Source of the DNA: Pseudomonadota bacterium
GTDB lineage: Bacteria; Pseudomonadota; Alphaproteobacteria; Rhizobiales; Beijerinckiaceae
Assembly: GCA_023426505.1 (NCBI GenBank)
Contig: JAFAAP010000016.1
Coordinates: forward strand, 1-22,228
Reading direction: 5' to 3'
DNA length: 22,228 nt
Made by a program: the position numbers and the translations under genes. Under the pieces are notes generated by a model. It was given only the letters and a program-made list of their open reading frames with translations. It was not told where the DNA came from and ran no database searches. This document shows positions 15,497 through 22,228 of this stretch, piece after piece. The stretch's first letter is position 1; the number at the start of each line of letters is the position of its first letter.

Positions 15497-16486
15497 ATGC
15501 AGATCGGAATGGTTGGGCTTGGCCGAATGGGCAGCAATATTGTTCGTCGCCTCATGCGCAACGGACACAGTGCGGTGGCCTATGACCAGAGCAGCGCAGC
15601 GGTTCATGCGTTGGTCGCCGAAGGAGCCACCGGGGCATCGAGCCTCGAAGAACTCGTGAGCAAGCTTGAATCGCCTCGCACGGTCTGGGTCATGCTCCCC
15701 GCAGGCGATGTGACCGAGAAGACCATCGAAACCCTTTCCGGTCTACTCGACACGGACGACACCATCATCGACGGAGGCAACACCTTCTGGAAGGATGACA
15801 TTCGGCGCGCCCGAGTTCTTCGCGAGAGGGGGCTGCATTACCTTGATGTCGGCACGAGTGGCGGCGTCTGGGGCTTGGAGCGGGGCTATTGCCTCATGGT
15901 TGGCGGTGAAAAGGCGGCCGTGGAGCGTCTCGAGCCCATCTTTGCAGTGCTTGCCCCCGGAGTTGGTGAGATCCCCCGCACGCCAAGTCGGGAAGGAGCG
16001 CCGTCGCGGGCCGAACAAGGCTACGTCCATGCCGGACCGAATGGGGCCGGGCATTTCGTCAAGATGATCCATAATGGGATCGAATATGGCATGATGCAGG
16101 CCATCGCCGAGGGCTTTGACATCATGCGCCATGCCGCCTCGCCCGCATTGCCTGTCGAGGAGCGCCTCGAACTCGATCTTGCCGAGGTCGCTGAGGTGTG
16201 GCGGCGTGGGAGCGTCATCACGTCTTGGCTTCTCGACCTCACAGCTGGAGCCTTGGCAGAGGATCCCGCCCTTGAAGCATATTCGGGCTATGTGGAGGAT
16301 TCAGGGGAGGGGCGCTGGACGATCCAGGCTGCAATTGCAGAAGCCGTGCCGGCTGAGGTGCTCACCGCTGCTCTCTACGCTCGGTTCCGATCACGTCAGG
16401 AACACACCTTTGCCGAAAAGGTGCTCTCGGCGATGCGCAAAGGCTTCGGCGGGCATGTCGAGCCCGGGAAGGCAGGTCAGAAATGA
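15497..16486 (+). CDS. gnd: 6-phosphogluconate dehydrogenase, decarboxylating (short type)
   Basis: This enzyme converts 6-phosphogluconate to ribulose 5-phosphate and CO2 with NAD(P)+ in the cytoplasm. It is 329 aa, the shorter GndA/YqeC type rather than the 470-aa form. The dinucleotide fold opens with MVGLGRMGSN (GLGRMG at 7-12). The substrate motif IIDGGNTFWKDD is near 90-101 and SGGVWG at 121-126. The catalytic lysine is Lys189 in KMIHNGIEYGMMQ. The ATG has gggaga upstream within suitable distance. The gluconokinase gene follows 115 bases later on the same strand, so the two probably form a gluconate utilisation unit feeding the pentose phosphate pathway. Confidence 0.93.
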   Translation: MQIGMVGLGRMGSNIVRRLMRNGHSAVAYDQSSAAVHALVAEGATGASSLEELVSKLESPRTVWVMLPAGDVTEKTIETLSGLLDTDDTIIDGGNTFWKDDIRRARVLRERGLHYLDVGTSGGVWGLERGYCLMVGGEKAAVERLEPIFAVLAPGVGEIPRTPSREGAPSRAEQGYVHAGPNGAGHFVKMIHNGIEYGMMQAIAEGFDIMRHAASPALPVEERLELDLAEVAEVWRRGSVITSWLLDLTAGALAEDPALEAYSGYVEDSGEGRWTIQAAIAEAVPAEVLTAALYARFRSRQEHTFAEKVLSAMRKGFGGHVEPGKAGQK

Positions 16487-16601
16487 TCGTGTCGGCCGAG
16501 CGAGCCCGGGACCTGTGGTTCCCTGTTACTCCGTGGTGTTCGGCATCATTGAGGACATCATTCTACGCACTGCCGTATGCGGCTATCTCGAGAGCCACAC
16601 C

Positions 16602-17186
16602 ATGAAAGAACTGATCGATCGCGCTCAGTGTCGATCGGATAGCCTGCCGGCCGTGGTCATCATGATGGGCGTTGCCGGCTCAGGTAAGACGACAGTCGGG
16701 TCCATGCTTGCGCAGCACTTGCGGTGGGAGTTCCAGGACGCGGATTGGTTTCACCCCAATGCTAACGTTGAGAAGATGCGAGCCGGTGTTCCACTCACCG
16801 ACGAGGACCGTCGGCCCTGGCTTGAGGCGATCGCGGCTTGGATTGACCAAATACGCAGCACAGGCCGCCATGGTGTGGTAGCCTGCTCGGCTCTGAAACG
16901 TACGTACCGCGATATGCTCATCCGAGGTCGACAGGATGTGCAGCTCGTCTATCTCAGAGGCGAACGCAATCTCATTGCGCAACGGATGGCCGCGAGAAAA
17001 GACCATTTCATGCCGACGACGCTACTGGACAGTCAGCTCGCCACACTCGAAGAACCCGGGGCAGATGAGCATCCGATCGTCGTGTCCATCGATGCCGCTC
17101 TTCAGGTCACCGTCGACGTTATTGCGAGCGCACTAGCAACAGCGACTTCAGGTAGCTCGCACCCCAATATTCCTCGACCGGGGTGA
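16602..17186 (+). CDS. gntK: Gluconokinase
   Basis: This 194-aa protein phosphorylates D-gluconate to 6-phosphogluconate with ATP. The P-loop GVAGSGKTT is at residues 23-31, followed by the family segments DADWFHPNANVEKMRAGVPL, DRRPWLEAI and ACSALKRTYRD. Later segments are the LID-like YLRGERNLIAQRMAARKDHFMP and LATLEEP. The length fits GntK/IdnK. The reading frame is open far upstream in a shadow of gnd. The ATG at 16602 is chosen because family similarity begins just after it, though its ribosome binding site is weak. It acts directly before gnd in the pathway, supporting the shared context. Confidence 0.93.
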   Translation: MKELIDRAQCRSDSLPAVVIMMGVAGSGKTTVGSMLAQHLRWEFQDADWFHPNANVEKMRAGVPLTDEDRRPWLEAIAAWIDQIRSTGRHGVVACSALKRTYRDMLIRGRQDVQLVYLRGERNLIAQRMAARKDHFMPTTLLDSQLATLEEPGADEHPIVVSIDAALQVTVDVIASALATATSGSSHPNIPRPG

Positions 17187-17283
17187 CGCTGCTCTCTAAA
17201 CCTTGGCCACAGGCCCACACCGGCGATCTCTGCTGATGCCGCCCAGTGCTGGCGGCCGAGCGCGAGATCGGTCATCGCGGCAT

Positions 17284-17314
17284 CGGTGCGGGTATGTCGA
17301 GCATACCCGCACCG
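17284..17314. repeat. 13-bp perfect inverted repeat with 5-nt loop
   Basis: The arms 17284-17296 (cggtgcgggtatg) and 17302-17314 are exact reverse complements with loop tcgag. The hairpin lies about 100 bases after gntK, without a following T-tract, so a factor-independent terminator is unlikely. It lies at the far side of the tnpB remnant and could be an IS end or a stable RNA stem. Confidence 0.75.
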
Positions 17315-17369
17315 CGGCCAGAGCGGGCCACGCGAGCATGATCCAGATGCTCGGTGGTCTCGTCGTGCT

Positions 17370-17644
17370 TCGGCAAAGCCAGGGTGTATCTCGAAGAGGC
17401 TCCCGAATGCCGTGTCGAGATCCTTCAGAGCCTGCTGCCGGCATGGGCTCGGCACCTCGGCAACGACGGATGTGCCTGTTTCAGCGCCGGCGGATCGGGC
17501 GCCGGTGCCGTCGCTCAGGCTGCGGCCCTTGCGGCTGAAGGCTCGCCGCTGCTCCAGAGCGGGGTTGTCGGCCCGGCGGCAGCAGCCCAGGATCTGCTCT
17601 GGCGTCGGATCGATCCGGAAGCGACAGGCCTTTCTGACCGTCAC
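17370..17644 (-). pseudogene. Degraded tnpB (IS200/IS605 family), N-terminal remnant
   Basis: A GTG start at 17644 opens the reading frame MTVRKACRFRIDPTPEQIL, the characteristic start of TnpB/OrfB proteins. It continues with ALEQRRAFSRKGRSLSDG and then AEVPSPCRQQALKDLDTAFGSLFE, both standard N-terminal TnpB patterns. About ten residues around the usual HCRAVWN segment are missing between PEQ and ALEQRR. After about residue 90 the similarity stops, and neither the RuvC-like catalytic region nor the zinc ribbon follows. The remnant cannot encode an active nuclease. Confidence 0.75.
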
Positions 17645-17662
17645 CGGGTCGCAAGGGGATGA

Positions 17663-17679
17663 GAACAGCCAAGCTGTTC
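17663..17679. repeat. Left-end-like hairpin of the tnpB remnant
   Basis: The arms gaacagc (17663-17669) and gctgttc (17673-17679) form a 7-bp stem with loop caa, 19 bases upstream of the tnpB GTG. IS200/IS605 elements carry subterminal hairpins recognised by the TnpA transposase, so this is probably the left end of the remnant. No tnpA is present. Confidence 0.5.
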
Positions 17680-17840
17680 AAGAGCCGCCAGGTCACTCTA
17701 CATCCTCTCCCTGAACGAAACGGTCTGTCACTGAGGGTTGGTAATCCTTGGATTTATACTGTGGAAATAATGTTGTGGCACATTGAGCCGCAGGCCTGGC
17801 GCACTATGGAGATGACTCAGGCTACGTGTTGATGAGCGAG

Positions 17841-17845
17841 AGGAG
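17841..17845 (+). promoter_or_regulatory. Ribosome binding site deciding the HU-like start
   Basis: The aggag ends six bases before the GTG at 17852 but directly abuts the TTG at 17846. The GTG is therefore the usable start, giving MAKTATKTK rather than MPVAKTA. Confidence 0.65.
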
Positions 17846-17851
17846 TTGCCA

Positions 17852-18334
17852 GTGGCGAAGACTGCGACCAAGACCAAGACGGCATCGGACCGCAAGACCA
17901 CCCCCTCCAAGGCGGCTGGTAAGACTGCAACAAAGACCGCAAAAGCCACCAAAGCTCCCGCCAAAGCGGCTGCTGCCAAGGGGGCTGCATCCAAGGCTCC
18001 TATCAAGGCGGCTCCCAAAACTGCGGTGAAGAGCACTAAGACTGCCGCGGCGGCAAGCCCGATTTTGACGTTGCGTCACATTGCTGAGCGGCTGTCCGAG
18101 ACGCACGAGTTGCCAAAGCGCCAAGCCAACGAGATGCTAACCCAAGTGGTCGAGATGATCGCCAGGAGCCTGAAGAAGGGCGAAAAGATCCGTCTGACCG
18201 GCCTTGGCATCCTGCAAGTGCGTAAACGCGCCGCTCGCACCGGCCGCAATCCGCAGACAGGTGAACCTATCAAGATCAAGGCTTCTAAGAAGATCGCCTT
18301 CCGGCCTGCCAAGGAACTCAAAGAAGCGGTCTGA
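17852..18334 (+). CDS. HU-family DNA-binding protein with histone-H1-like lysine/alanine tail
   Basis: This 160-aa protein has two parts. Residues 1 to about 68 are almost only Lys, Ala, Thr, Pro and Ser in AKTATK/KAAAAK-type repeats, like eukaryotic H1 or AlgP tails. Residues 70-160 form an HU/IHF fold, starting ILTLRHIAERLSETHELPKRQANEML. It continues through LKKGEKIRLTGLGILQVRKRAARTGRNPQTGEPIKI, the DNA-minor-groove arm with the conserved GRNPQTGE, to the C-terminal SKKIAFRPAKELKEAV. A normal HU has about 90 residues, so the tail is an addition. The product should bind and compact DNA. The GTG start is chosen on the ribosome binding site. A hairpin follows ten bases after the stop. Confidence 0.92.
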   Translation: MAKTATKTKTASDRKTTPSKAAGKTATKTAKATKAPAKAAAAKGAASKAPIKAAPKTAVKSTKTAAAASPILTLRHIAERLSETHELPKRQANEMLTQVVEMIARSLKKGEKIRLTGLGILQVRKRAARTGRNPQTGEPIKIKASKKIAFRPAKELKEAV

Positions 18335-18343
18335 CGTGGTCGT

Positions 18344-18367
18344 GGGCATCTGCCCTGGCAGACGCCC
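18344..18367 (+). terminator. Hairpin downstream of the HU-like gene
   Basis: The arms 18344-18354 and 18357-18367 pair with one mismatch and a very small loop. The hairpin starts ten bases after the stop codon, but no T-run follows, so factor-independent termination would be weak. It may mainly protect the mRNA end. Confidence 0.4.
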
Positions 18368-18481
18368 AGCTGCAAGGATGCACTTCATCCGTGAAGGCTG
18401 TTGGATCACTCCAACGGGTCCTGGCTATTGCCAAGGACGGTCAGCATACTCGGCCCCTTCACCGATTTTGAGGACTGGGGC

Positions 18482-18676
18482 ATGAGCACTGCGCGCGTTA
18501 TCATTCTATTGGGCGGGGTCACTCTGGTCCTGCCGCTATTCCTGTTTATGGTCGCGGTGGGGACAAATCCCAACGCTGGAGGCAACATCATCTCGACCAT
18601 CTTCGGTGGCATCGTGTTTACGATCTTCGTGATCGGGGTTGTCTTCGAGATCAAGGACATGGTTGATAGAACCTGA
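18482..18676 (+). CDS. Small hypothetical membrane protein
   Basis: This 64-aa protein has two hydrophobic stretches, about residues 5-23 (VIILLGGVTLVLPLFLFMV) and 38-55 (ISTIFGGIVFTIFVIGVVF). They are joined by a Gly/Asn-rich turn (GTNPNAGGN), and the tail is charged (EIKDMVDRT). The ATG at 18482 follows a G-rich site; the open frame reaches 18401 but the upstream residues are not membrane-like. It should be an integral inner-membrane hairpin. I do not recognise a family. A 6-bp hairpin with a 3-nt loop lies just after the stop (18679-18693). Confidence 0.6.
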   Translation: MSTARVIILLGGVTLVLPLFLFMVAVGTNPNAGGNIISTIFGGIVFTIFVIGVVFEIKDMVDRT

Positions 18677-18938
18677 TTGGCACATCCTGTGCCGAGCCTT
18701 GGCTGGCCGAGGTGCCTGATAGGTGTCTCAGTCGTCTCAGCGCGCGCTGGCCGTCTATGACGCCATGCTACGGCACACTTAGCTTGACACGGGGACACCA
18801 GACGCAAGGCGGAGAGAAAAGCGGCATCCCTTCAAAAGCCTTTGACCTAGACCCAAAGCTTGAAGCAACCTTGGACCGACTGTTGCAGGGCGTTCGGCAG
18901 AGCCGAGGCGGGCGAGGGAAGGGCAGAGCGAGATTCCG

Positions 18939-19148
18939 ATGGCCGACAGATTCCGAGACAAGGAGATCGAGGCAGAGGCGCGCGCGATCCTTCGCGAGAT
19001 GATTGAGCGGTCAGGATGGTATCCCGCCTTGCGCAAGGCGGAGCGGGAGAAGCTGATCGAGCGGGACATCGAGTACCACTGGCACCTCATGAGAACCGAG
19101 GCCGTGAAGCGCCTCGAGCAACGCTGGGATCGCAGTTCGGATGCGTGA
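18939..19148 (+). CDS. Small hypothetical helical protein
   Basis: This 69-aa highly charged protein (MADRFRDKEIEAEARAILREM at the start, REKLIERDIEYHW in the middle) is predicted to be mostly helix. It has no membrane segment or signal, so it is cytoplasmic, and no family is recognised. The regular acidic/basic helix is unlike a random shadow frame. Upstream are an imperfect G-rich site and a ttgaca hexamer at 18784 that could belong to its promoter, without a clear -10. Confidence 0.55.
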   Translation: MADRFRDKEIEAEARAILREMIERSGWYPALRKAEREKLIERDIEYHWHLMRTEAVKRLEQRWDRSSDA

Positions 19149-19983
19149 TGCCTCCTCGGCCGTAAGCCGGTCCGGTTCGTCTTTGGCTCTGAGTATGGCT
19201 CTCTTTATTGTGGTGAATGACCGGGCCGCAGCGGTCCGTGGCAGCCGTCCTGGCGAGCGGCGACGATTGCAGCAGAAAGTGCTCGAGAGGCCTCTGCGGC
19301 TAAATCTTCGGCCCCTCCGCTAAAGTGTCCCAAATCGCATAGCGTAGTATTTCCTACGCCGAATCTGGCCGCAACTGGAGAGGCTCGAAACCCGCTGCGC
19401 CCCGCAGAGGCAGGGGTGCGTGCCCCCGTCGCGTCGACTCCGTGTCCCCGGCTGCGTGGGAAGTGTGGGTGCCGTGCCACCCTCCTATTTGCGCGGGGCA
19501 CGGTCCGCCAGCGGTGCCGCTCGGCCCACGGACGCATTCTCCCGGGAGCATCAAGGGCAGTGCCGCCTGTAGCCACGAGGCGTTCGGGTCCTGCGCCCCG
19601 TAGCGGAGGGGCGTATCATGCTAGGTGGCCCGGCACAAGCGACGCACGATCACGGAGGTCCGTCGCGATTGCTCTTCAATCAGTCTCGCGCACTTCATCC
19701 TGCGCCGCACGCAATAGGGATTCTCAGCAGTACCACCCTTATTGCCCGTTTGAACAATCCTAAAGATTAATTGATCGGAGCAAAGCATAGCGATATGGCC
19801 AAGCCTAGTGACGACCCCACGGATTGGTCATGAATGCGGTACACAGCAGGCTAACCAAGAGCTAGCTCTCTAAGGCTCGAGACACTGCACGAATGTCGAT
19901 CCGGGCATTGCCAAAGAAAGAATAAACAGGATGGCGACCGATACCCTCATGGGATCCAGCCTGCTGCGAGGAATAATAGCGAT
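19149..19983. other. Intergenic region without a supported gene
   Basis: The 835 bases between the small helical protein and the PTS-like gene hold only GC-rich open frames without a family pattern. Structural marks are a 12-bp perfect palindrome agagctagctct (19858-19869) about 115 bases before the PTS gene, and a 12-bp inverted repeat acggaggtccgt (19652-19663). The right part (from about 19740) is less GC-rich, as expected of a promoter region. Confidence 0.5.
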
Positions 19984-20481
19984 ATGGAAATCGGGGATTT
20001 CGTCACGCCGGACCGAGTAATCCCGCGTCTTCTCGGATTGAGCAAACATTTTGTCCTGAGAGAACTGGCCCGGATCGGAGCCGCAGCTGCGGATCTGGAT
20101 CCTAGCGAAGTGTTCGAAGCTCTTCTTGAGCGGCAGGACAGCACGACGATCGGCCTCGGCCGTGGGACAGCAATTCCCCACGCGATGATCAAGGGCATTG
20201 ATGCGCCCGTCGGTGTCCTCGCGCGGCTCCGGCCCTCCGTTGATTTCGGTGCAGTGGACGGCGTACCCGCTGATCTTGCCATTCTGATCCTCGCACCCGA
20301 GAACGATAACAGGACGCTATTGCGGGCGCTGTCGTGCACGGCACGGCGTCTGCGTGAGGGCGATGTCGCGACACGACTTCGGGCAGCGAGCGAGGCCGAG
20401 GCGCTCTATACTGTGCTTGTCAGCGATGTTCGGAACGGTACGGAAGTTGCCAAAAGCGTGATGAGATCCTCCGGCACATGA
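19984..20481 (+). CDS. EIIA-Ntr-like PTS protein (PtsN paralogue)
   Basis: This 165-aa protein has the PTS EIIA type-2 fold. The phospho-acceptor is His66 in GRGTAIPHAMIKG, preceded by the conserved LLERQDSTTIGL. The later segments VDFGAVDGVPADLAILILAPENDN and LRALSCTARRL fit the family. EIIA-Ntr receives phosphate from PTS proteins and regulates other proteins (potassium, nitrogen and carbon control) rather than moving sugar. PtsN is normally encoded beside rpoN; here it stands alone between IS remnants and gene-poor DNA, so it is likely an accessory paralogue. The ATG has a gaggaa site about ten bases upstream. Confidence 0.9.
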   Translation: MEIGDFVTPDRVIPRLLGLSKHFVLRELARIGAAAADLDPSEVFEALLERQDSTTIGLGRGTAIPHAMIKGIDAPVGVLARLRPSVDFGAVDGVPADLAILILAPENDNRTLLRALSCTARRLREGDVATRLRAASEAEALYTVLVSDVRNGTEVAKSVMRSSGT

Positions 20482-20661
20482 CATGCCGGATTTCAGCTTG
20501 AGCGGGCACGCAGGCATTGTCACAGCGAGCCAACCTTCTCTCGTTGTCTCGTAGCGGGTTACAATGAGCAGCGGCCTCAGCAGGGCCGGTGGTGCTTTGT
20601 TGAGATCGTCCTATCCCTGACGAGAGGGACTCCTCCCGTGGCGAGGCTGCAAGGCCTGACC

Positions 20662-20921
20662 TCACGTCGGTGGGTTCCCGGGCCGACGCTCTGACAAGCG
20701 AAGTCGCTCCGCAGGCGAACCGGACATGTCCCCCGTCAGATCTTTCGTGCCGCCCGCCGATTGGCATGATCCTCAAAGCCGCACGAAGCGCACGCGAACG
20801 TCGCCTGCGTCTTGCGGTCCTGCGCATCGCCATGCCCGCAGCCCGGGCAAGTCCGGCTAGTGTTCTCCGGATTGACCGCGCTCGCCCCTCCCTCGCGCAA
20901 GGCCTGCTTGCCCTCGCGCAT
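20662..20921 (-). pseudogene. Degraded tnpB (IS200/IS605 family), C-terminal zinc ribbon
   Basis: The minus-strand frame reads GGASAVNPENTSRTCPGCG, then QDRKTQATFACASCGFEDHANRRAARKI. The two CxxC pairs (CPGC and CASC), the NTSRTC lead and the GFEDHANRRAARKI end are diagnostic of the TnpB zinc ribbon. A stop follows ARKI; adding one base there would extend the frame as ILTGDMSGSP and onward to a stop at 20662-20664, so a one-base deletion is likely. The N-terminal and catalytic portions are absent. The fragment is unrelated in position to the N-terminal remnant 3 kb away and may come from another copy. Confidence 0.75.
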
Positions 20922-20950
20922 TTGTGACCTTCTCACGCCCCTAAGGGAGT

Positions 20951-21007
20951 GAGTTTCTCGGTCTGTCGGGCAGCTTCGGGTAGCATCTTGCAATGCATTG
21001 GTAACCC
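20951..21007. repeat. Diverged direct repeat, copy 1
   Basis: This 57-bp stretch aligns without gaps to 21341-21397 at roughly three quarters identity by eye. Most differences are transitions. Confidence 0.5.
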
Positions 21008-21340
21008 CCCTCGGCTCGGACCGGCGATATGTCACTGGAGCGGGGAACGTGACCGCCACGCCAAAGGTATTCACGTGCATAGTGGCAGCGCCGACAGTCG
21101 GTCGCGATAGCCGCATGGTGGACACCGGGAGAATGACTCGCGCTCATCCGCGATGGAGCACACGATGCCGGCTTTCTCCGCCTTTTAGCGGCGATCATCG
21201 ATCTCGTTGCCGACCTACGATGCGCTTACGTGGGTAGCGCGGAGGAGGTCCGTCAGAACGAGAGCCTCATCACGCAGAATCGTGGCATCTTCTACGCCCG
21301 CTGAAGTTGCTCCACGAGGCTGTTAAGGACTGGAGAGAGC

Positions 21341-21397
21341 GAGTGTCCCGGTTTCTCAGGCCGCCTCGGGCAGCGTCTTGTGACGCACTGGCAACCC
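21341..21397. repeat. Diverged direct repeat, copy 2
   Basis: This is the partner of the repeat at 20951-21007. The minus-strand translations keep a shared pattern (GxQC, then P, P, P and SL), suggesting an ancestral coding segment or IS end. Confidence 0.5.
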
Positions 21398-21529
21398 GGT
21401 TTCCCGCGGCTGTCCTGAAGCCGCCGCTTGTGGAAGCGGGTCACCAGGCATTTGTGGCGGGCGCGCTTGGCCTCAGGCCCGTATTCAGGCACCGATGACG
21501 CTCCACATTCCCCACAGGGCCGGCGATAC

Positions 21530-21559
21530 AGGCAGCCTCGGTTTTTTCCAAGGCTGCCT
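21530..21559. terminator. Terminator hairpin between the IS debris and the RTX gene
   Basis: The arms aggcagcct (21530-21538) and aggctgcct (21551-21559) pair exactly. Two further G-C pairs lie beyond a mismatch, around a six-T loop (21542-21547). On the plus strand a T-run (21562-21566) follows. The hairpin lies 13 bases past the stop of the minus-strand RTX gene, so it can end transcription for that gene and possibly from both sides. Confidence 0.6.
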
Positions 21560-21572
21560 ACTTTTTGATGCC

Positions 21573-22228
21573 TTAGATCGTGTAGAAGTCCGACGCCGAC
21601 AGGATGAGGCCGGGCGTGACCTTGGCGAACTGAACCGCCGCGATGCTGCCGGAACCGTCCGCATCGTACGACAGCGTGCCGGTGGCCTGGTCGTAGATGA
21701 TGTGGTCGTTGTGGTCGAGCGCCTTGGTGCCGACGCGGAACACGTCCGTGCCGAGTTCCTGCACCCAAAGGGACGTGAACACCTTCGAAGAGAACTCGAT
21801 CTTGTCGACACCAGGCGTGAAGTCCTTGATCGTGTCGACGTTCGAGGAGCCGAGAGCGCTGTTGAACACGAAGGTGTCCTTACCTTCACCCCCAGTCAGC
21901 ACGTCGCTGCCGGATTTGCTGAAGATGATATCGGCGTCCGAGGTGCCGATGATCGTGTCGCTGCCCGAATTGGTGAGCGGAAGGTTCACACCGTCGAGGA
22001 TCTGACTACCGCCGACGTCTGGGGCGGTGCTCGGCGCCTCAGACGGCATTGGAGCTGCCGTTGCAGGTGCAGCCTGCGTGGTTCCACTGAACGCTGGCAC
22101 GCCGTGGTTTGCGGCGGTGGCGGACGAGCCGTAGGAGAGATCCAGGCCCTTGACGTTGTAGGCGATGGTCTCGCCGCCGGCGGGAGAGGAGCGGTAGATG
22201 CCCATGTTCCAGTGGGTGGTGCTCTGGT
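21573..22228 (-). CDS. C-terminal part of a secreted RTX-type calcium-binding protein (partial)
   Basis: The frame is open to the window edge, so the 5' end is missing and the ATG at 22205 is not the start (in-frame QSTTHWN precedes it). The visible 218 residues begin with a segment, HWNMGIYRSSPAGGETIAYNV, that resembles the end of a polysaccharide lyase or similar jelly-roll enzyme; this is tentative. A Pro/Ala/Ser linker follows. Next come nonapeptide-like RTX repeats (GSDTIIGTSDADIIF, GSDVLTGGEGKDTFVF) and a C-terminal domain (VDTIKDFTPGVDKIEFSS) like that of serralysins, ending SASDFYTI. Such proteins leave the cell by a type I secretion system reading an uncleaved C-terminal signal, and fold on binding calcium outside. 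No T1SS gene is in the window. Confidence 0.85.
   Translation of the reverse strand, partial: QSTTHWNMGIYRSSPAGGETIAYNVKGLDLSYGSSATAANHGVPAFSGTTQAAPATAAPMPSEAPSTAPDVGGSQILDGVNLPLTNSGSDTIIGTSDADIIFSKSGSDVLTGGEGKDTFVFNSALGSSNVDTIKDFTPGVDKIEFSSKVFTSLWVQELGTDVFRVGTKALDHNDHIIYDQATGTLSYDADGSGSIAAVQFAKVTPGLILSASDFYTI

Larger units (their letters stand above)
17187..17851. other. Intergenic region carrying TnpB-element debris
   Basis: No intact gene is supported. The region holds the tnpB N-terminal remnant (17370-17644), a 7-bp left-end-like hairpin (17663-17679), a 13-bp hairpin (17284-17314), and the leader of the HU-like gene with a weak tatact hexamer at 17755. Confidence 0.6.
20482..21572. other. 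Region of mobile-element debris
   Basis: No intact gene is supported. It holds the tnpB zinc-ribbon remnant (20662-20921), a pair of diverged direct repeats (20951-21007 and 21341-21397), and the terminator of the RTX gene (21530-21559). Open frames in both strands here look like broken protein pieces. Confidence 0.55.

Noticed and set aside
16116..16601. Extended gluconokinase reading frame
   Set aside because: The upstream part overlaps gnd in another frame and lacks kinase similarity; the ATG at 16602 is preferred.
17102..17369. Continuation of the tnpB remnant frame into the gntK 3' end
   Set aside because: The TnpB pattern ends near residue 90; beyond that the frame is antisense to other sequence with no similarity.
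22203..22205. ATG as start of the RTX protein
   Set aside because: The frame stays open upstream to the window edge with plausible protein sequence, so the gene is partial.
1..22228. CRISPR array, tRNA or rRNA genes
   Set aside because: No regularly spaced identical repeats and no tRNA-like or rRNA-like stretch were seen on either strand.

Overview
The window is GC-rich with alphaproteobacterial-looking genes. The HU protein has a long lysine/alanine tail, there is a stand-alone EIIA-Ntr paralogue, the gnd is the short type, and the insertion-sequence debris is of TnpB and IS630 type. This points to the Hyphomicrobiales, possibly a Methylobacterium- or Microvirga-like genome. That placement is inferred from protein style, not from any marker gene.

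Left part (about 0.1-10.5 kb): a divergent uptake and catabolism locus. A seven-gene minus-strand run (7005 to 276) encodes two oligopeptide/dipeptide-type ABC ATPases, an unknown 99-aa protein, a BtpA/SgcQ-family protein, a PfkB kinase, a cytoplasmic gamma-glutamyltransferase-like Ntn amidohydrolase and a ribokinase-like kinase. Genes overlap by ATGA or lie 16-25 bp apart. Divergently, 7118-10463 encodes the two permeases and a family 5 solute-binding protein. Together the genes make one complete Opp/Dpp-type importer plus a set of enzymes suited to splitting an amide- or glycoside-containing compound and phosphorylating its sugar. The divergent promoter region holds a perfect 12-bp LacI-type palindrome. 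A TnpB-type right end with an omega-RNA-like fold sits just past the last gene.

Middle part (10.5-15.3 kb): a decayed IS630-family transposase, a MarR-like regulator, and a convergent two-component pair. The pair is a 7TMR-DISM/PAS histidine kinase overlapping a single-domain receiver. A 136-aa hypothetical protein follows after a roughly 490-bp gene-poor stretch.

Right part (15.5-22.2 kb): 6-phosphogluconate dehydrogenase and gluconokinase; a TnpB N-terminal remnant with hairpins; an HU-like protein with a histone-H1-like tail; two small unknown proteins; an EIIA-Ntr-like PTS protein; a TnpB zinc-ribbon remnant and diverged repeats; and the 3' end of a secreted RTX-type protein that runs off the window. 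I saw no rRNA, tRNA, CRISPR array or complete mobile element.
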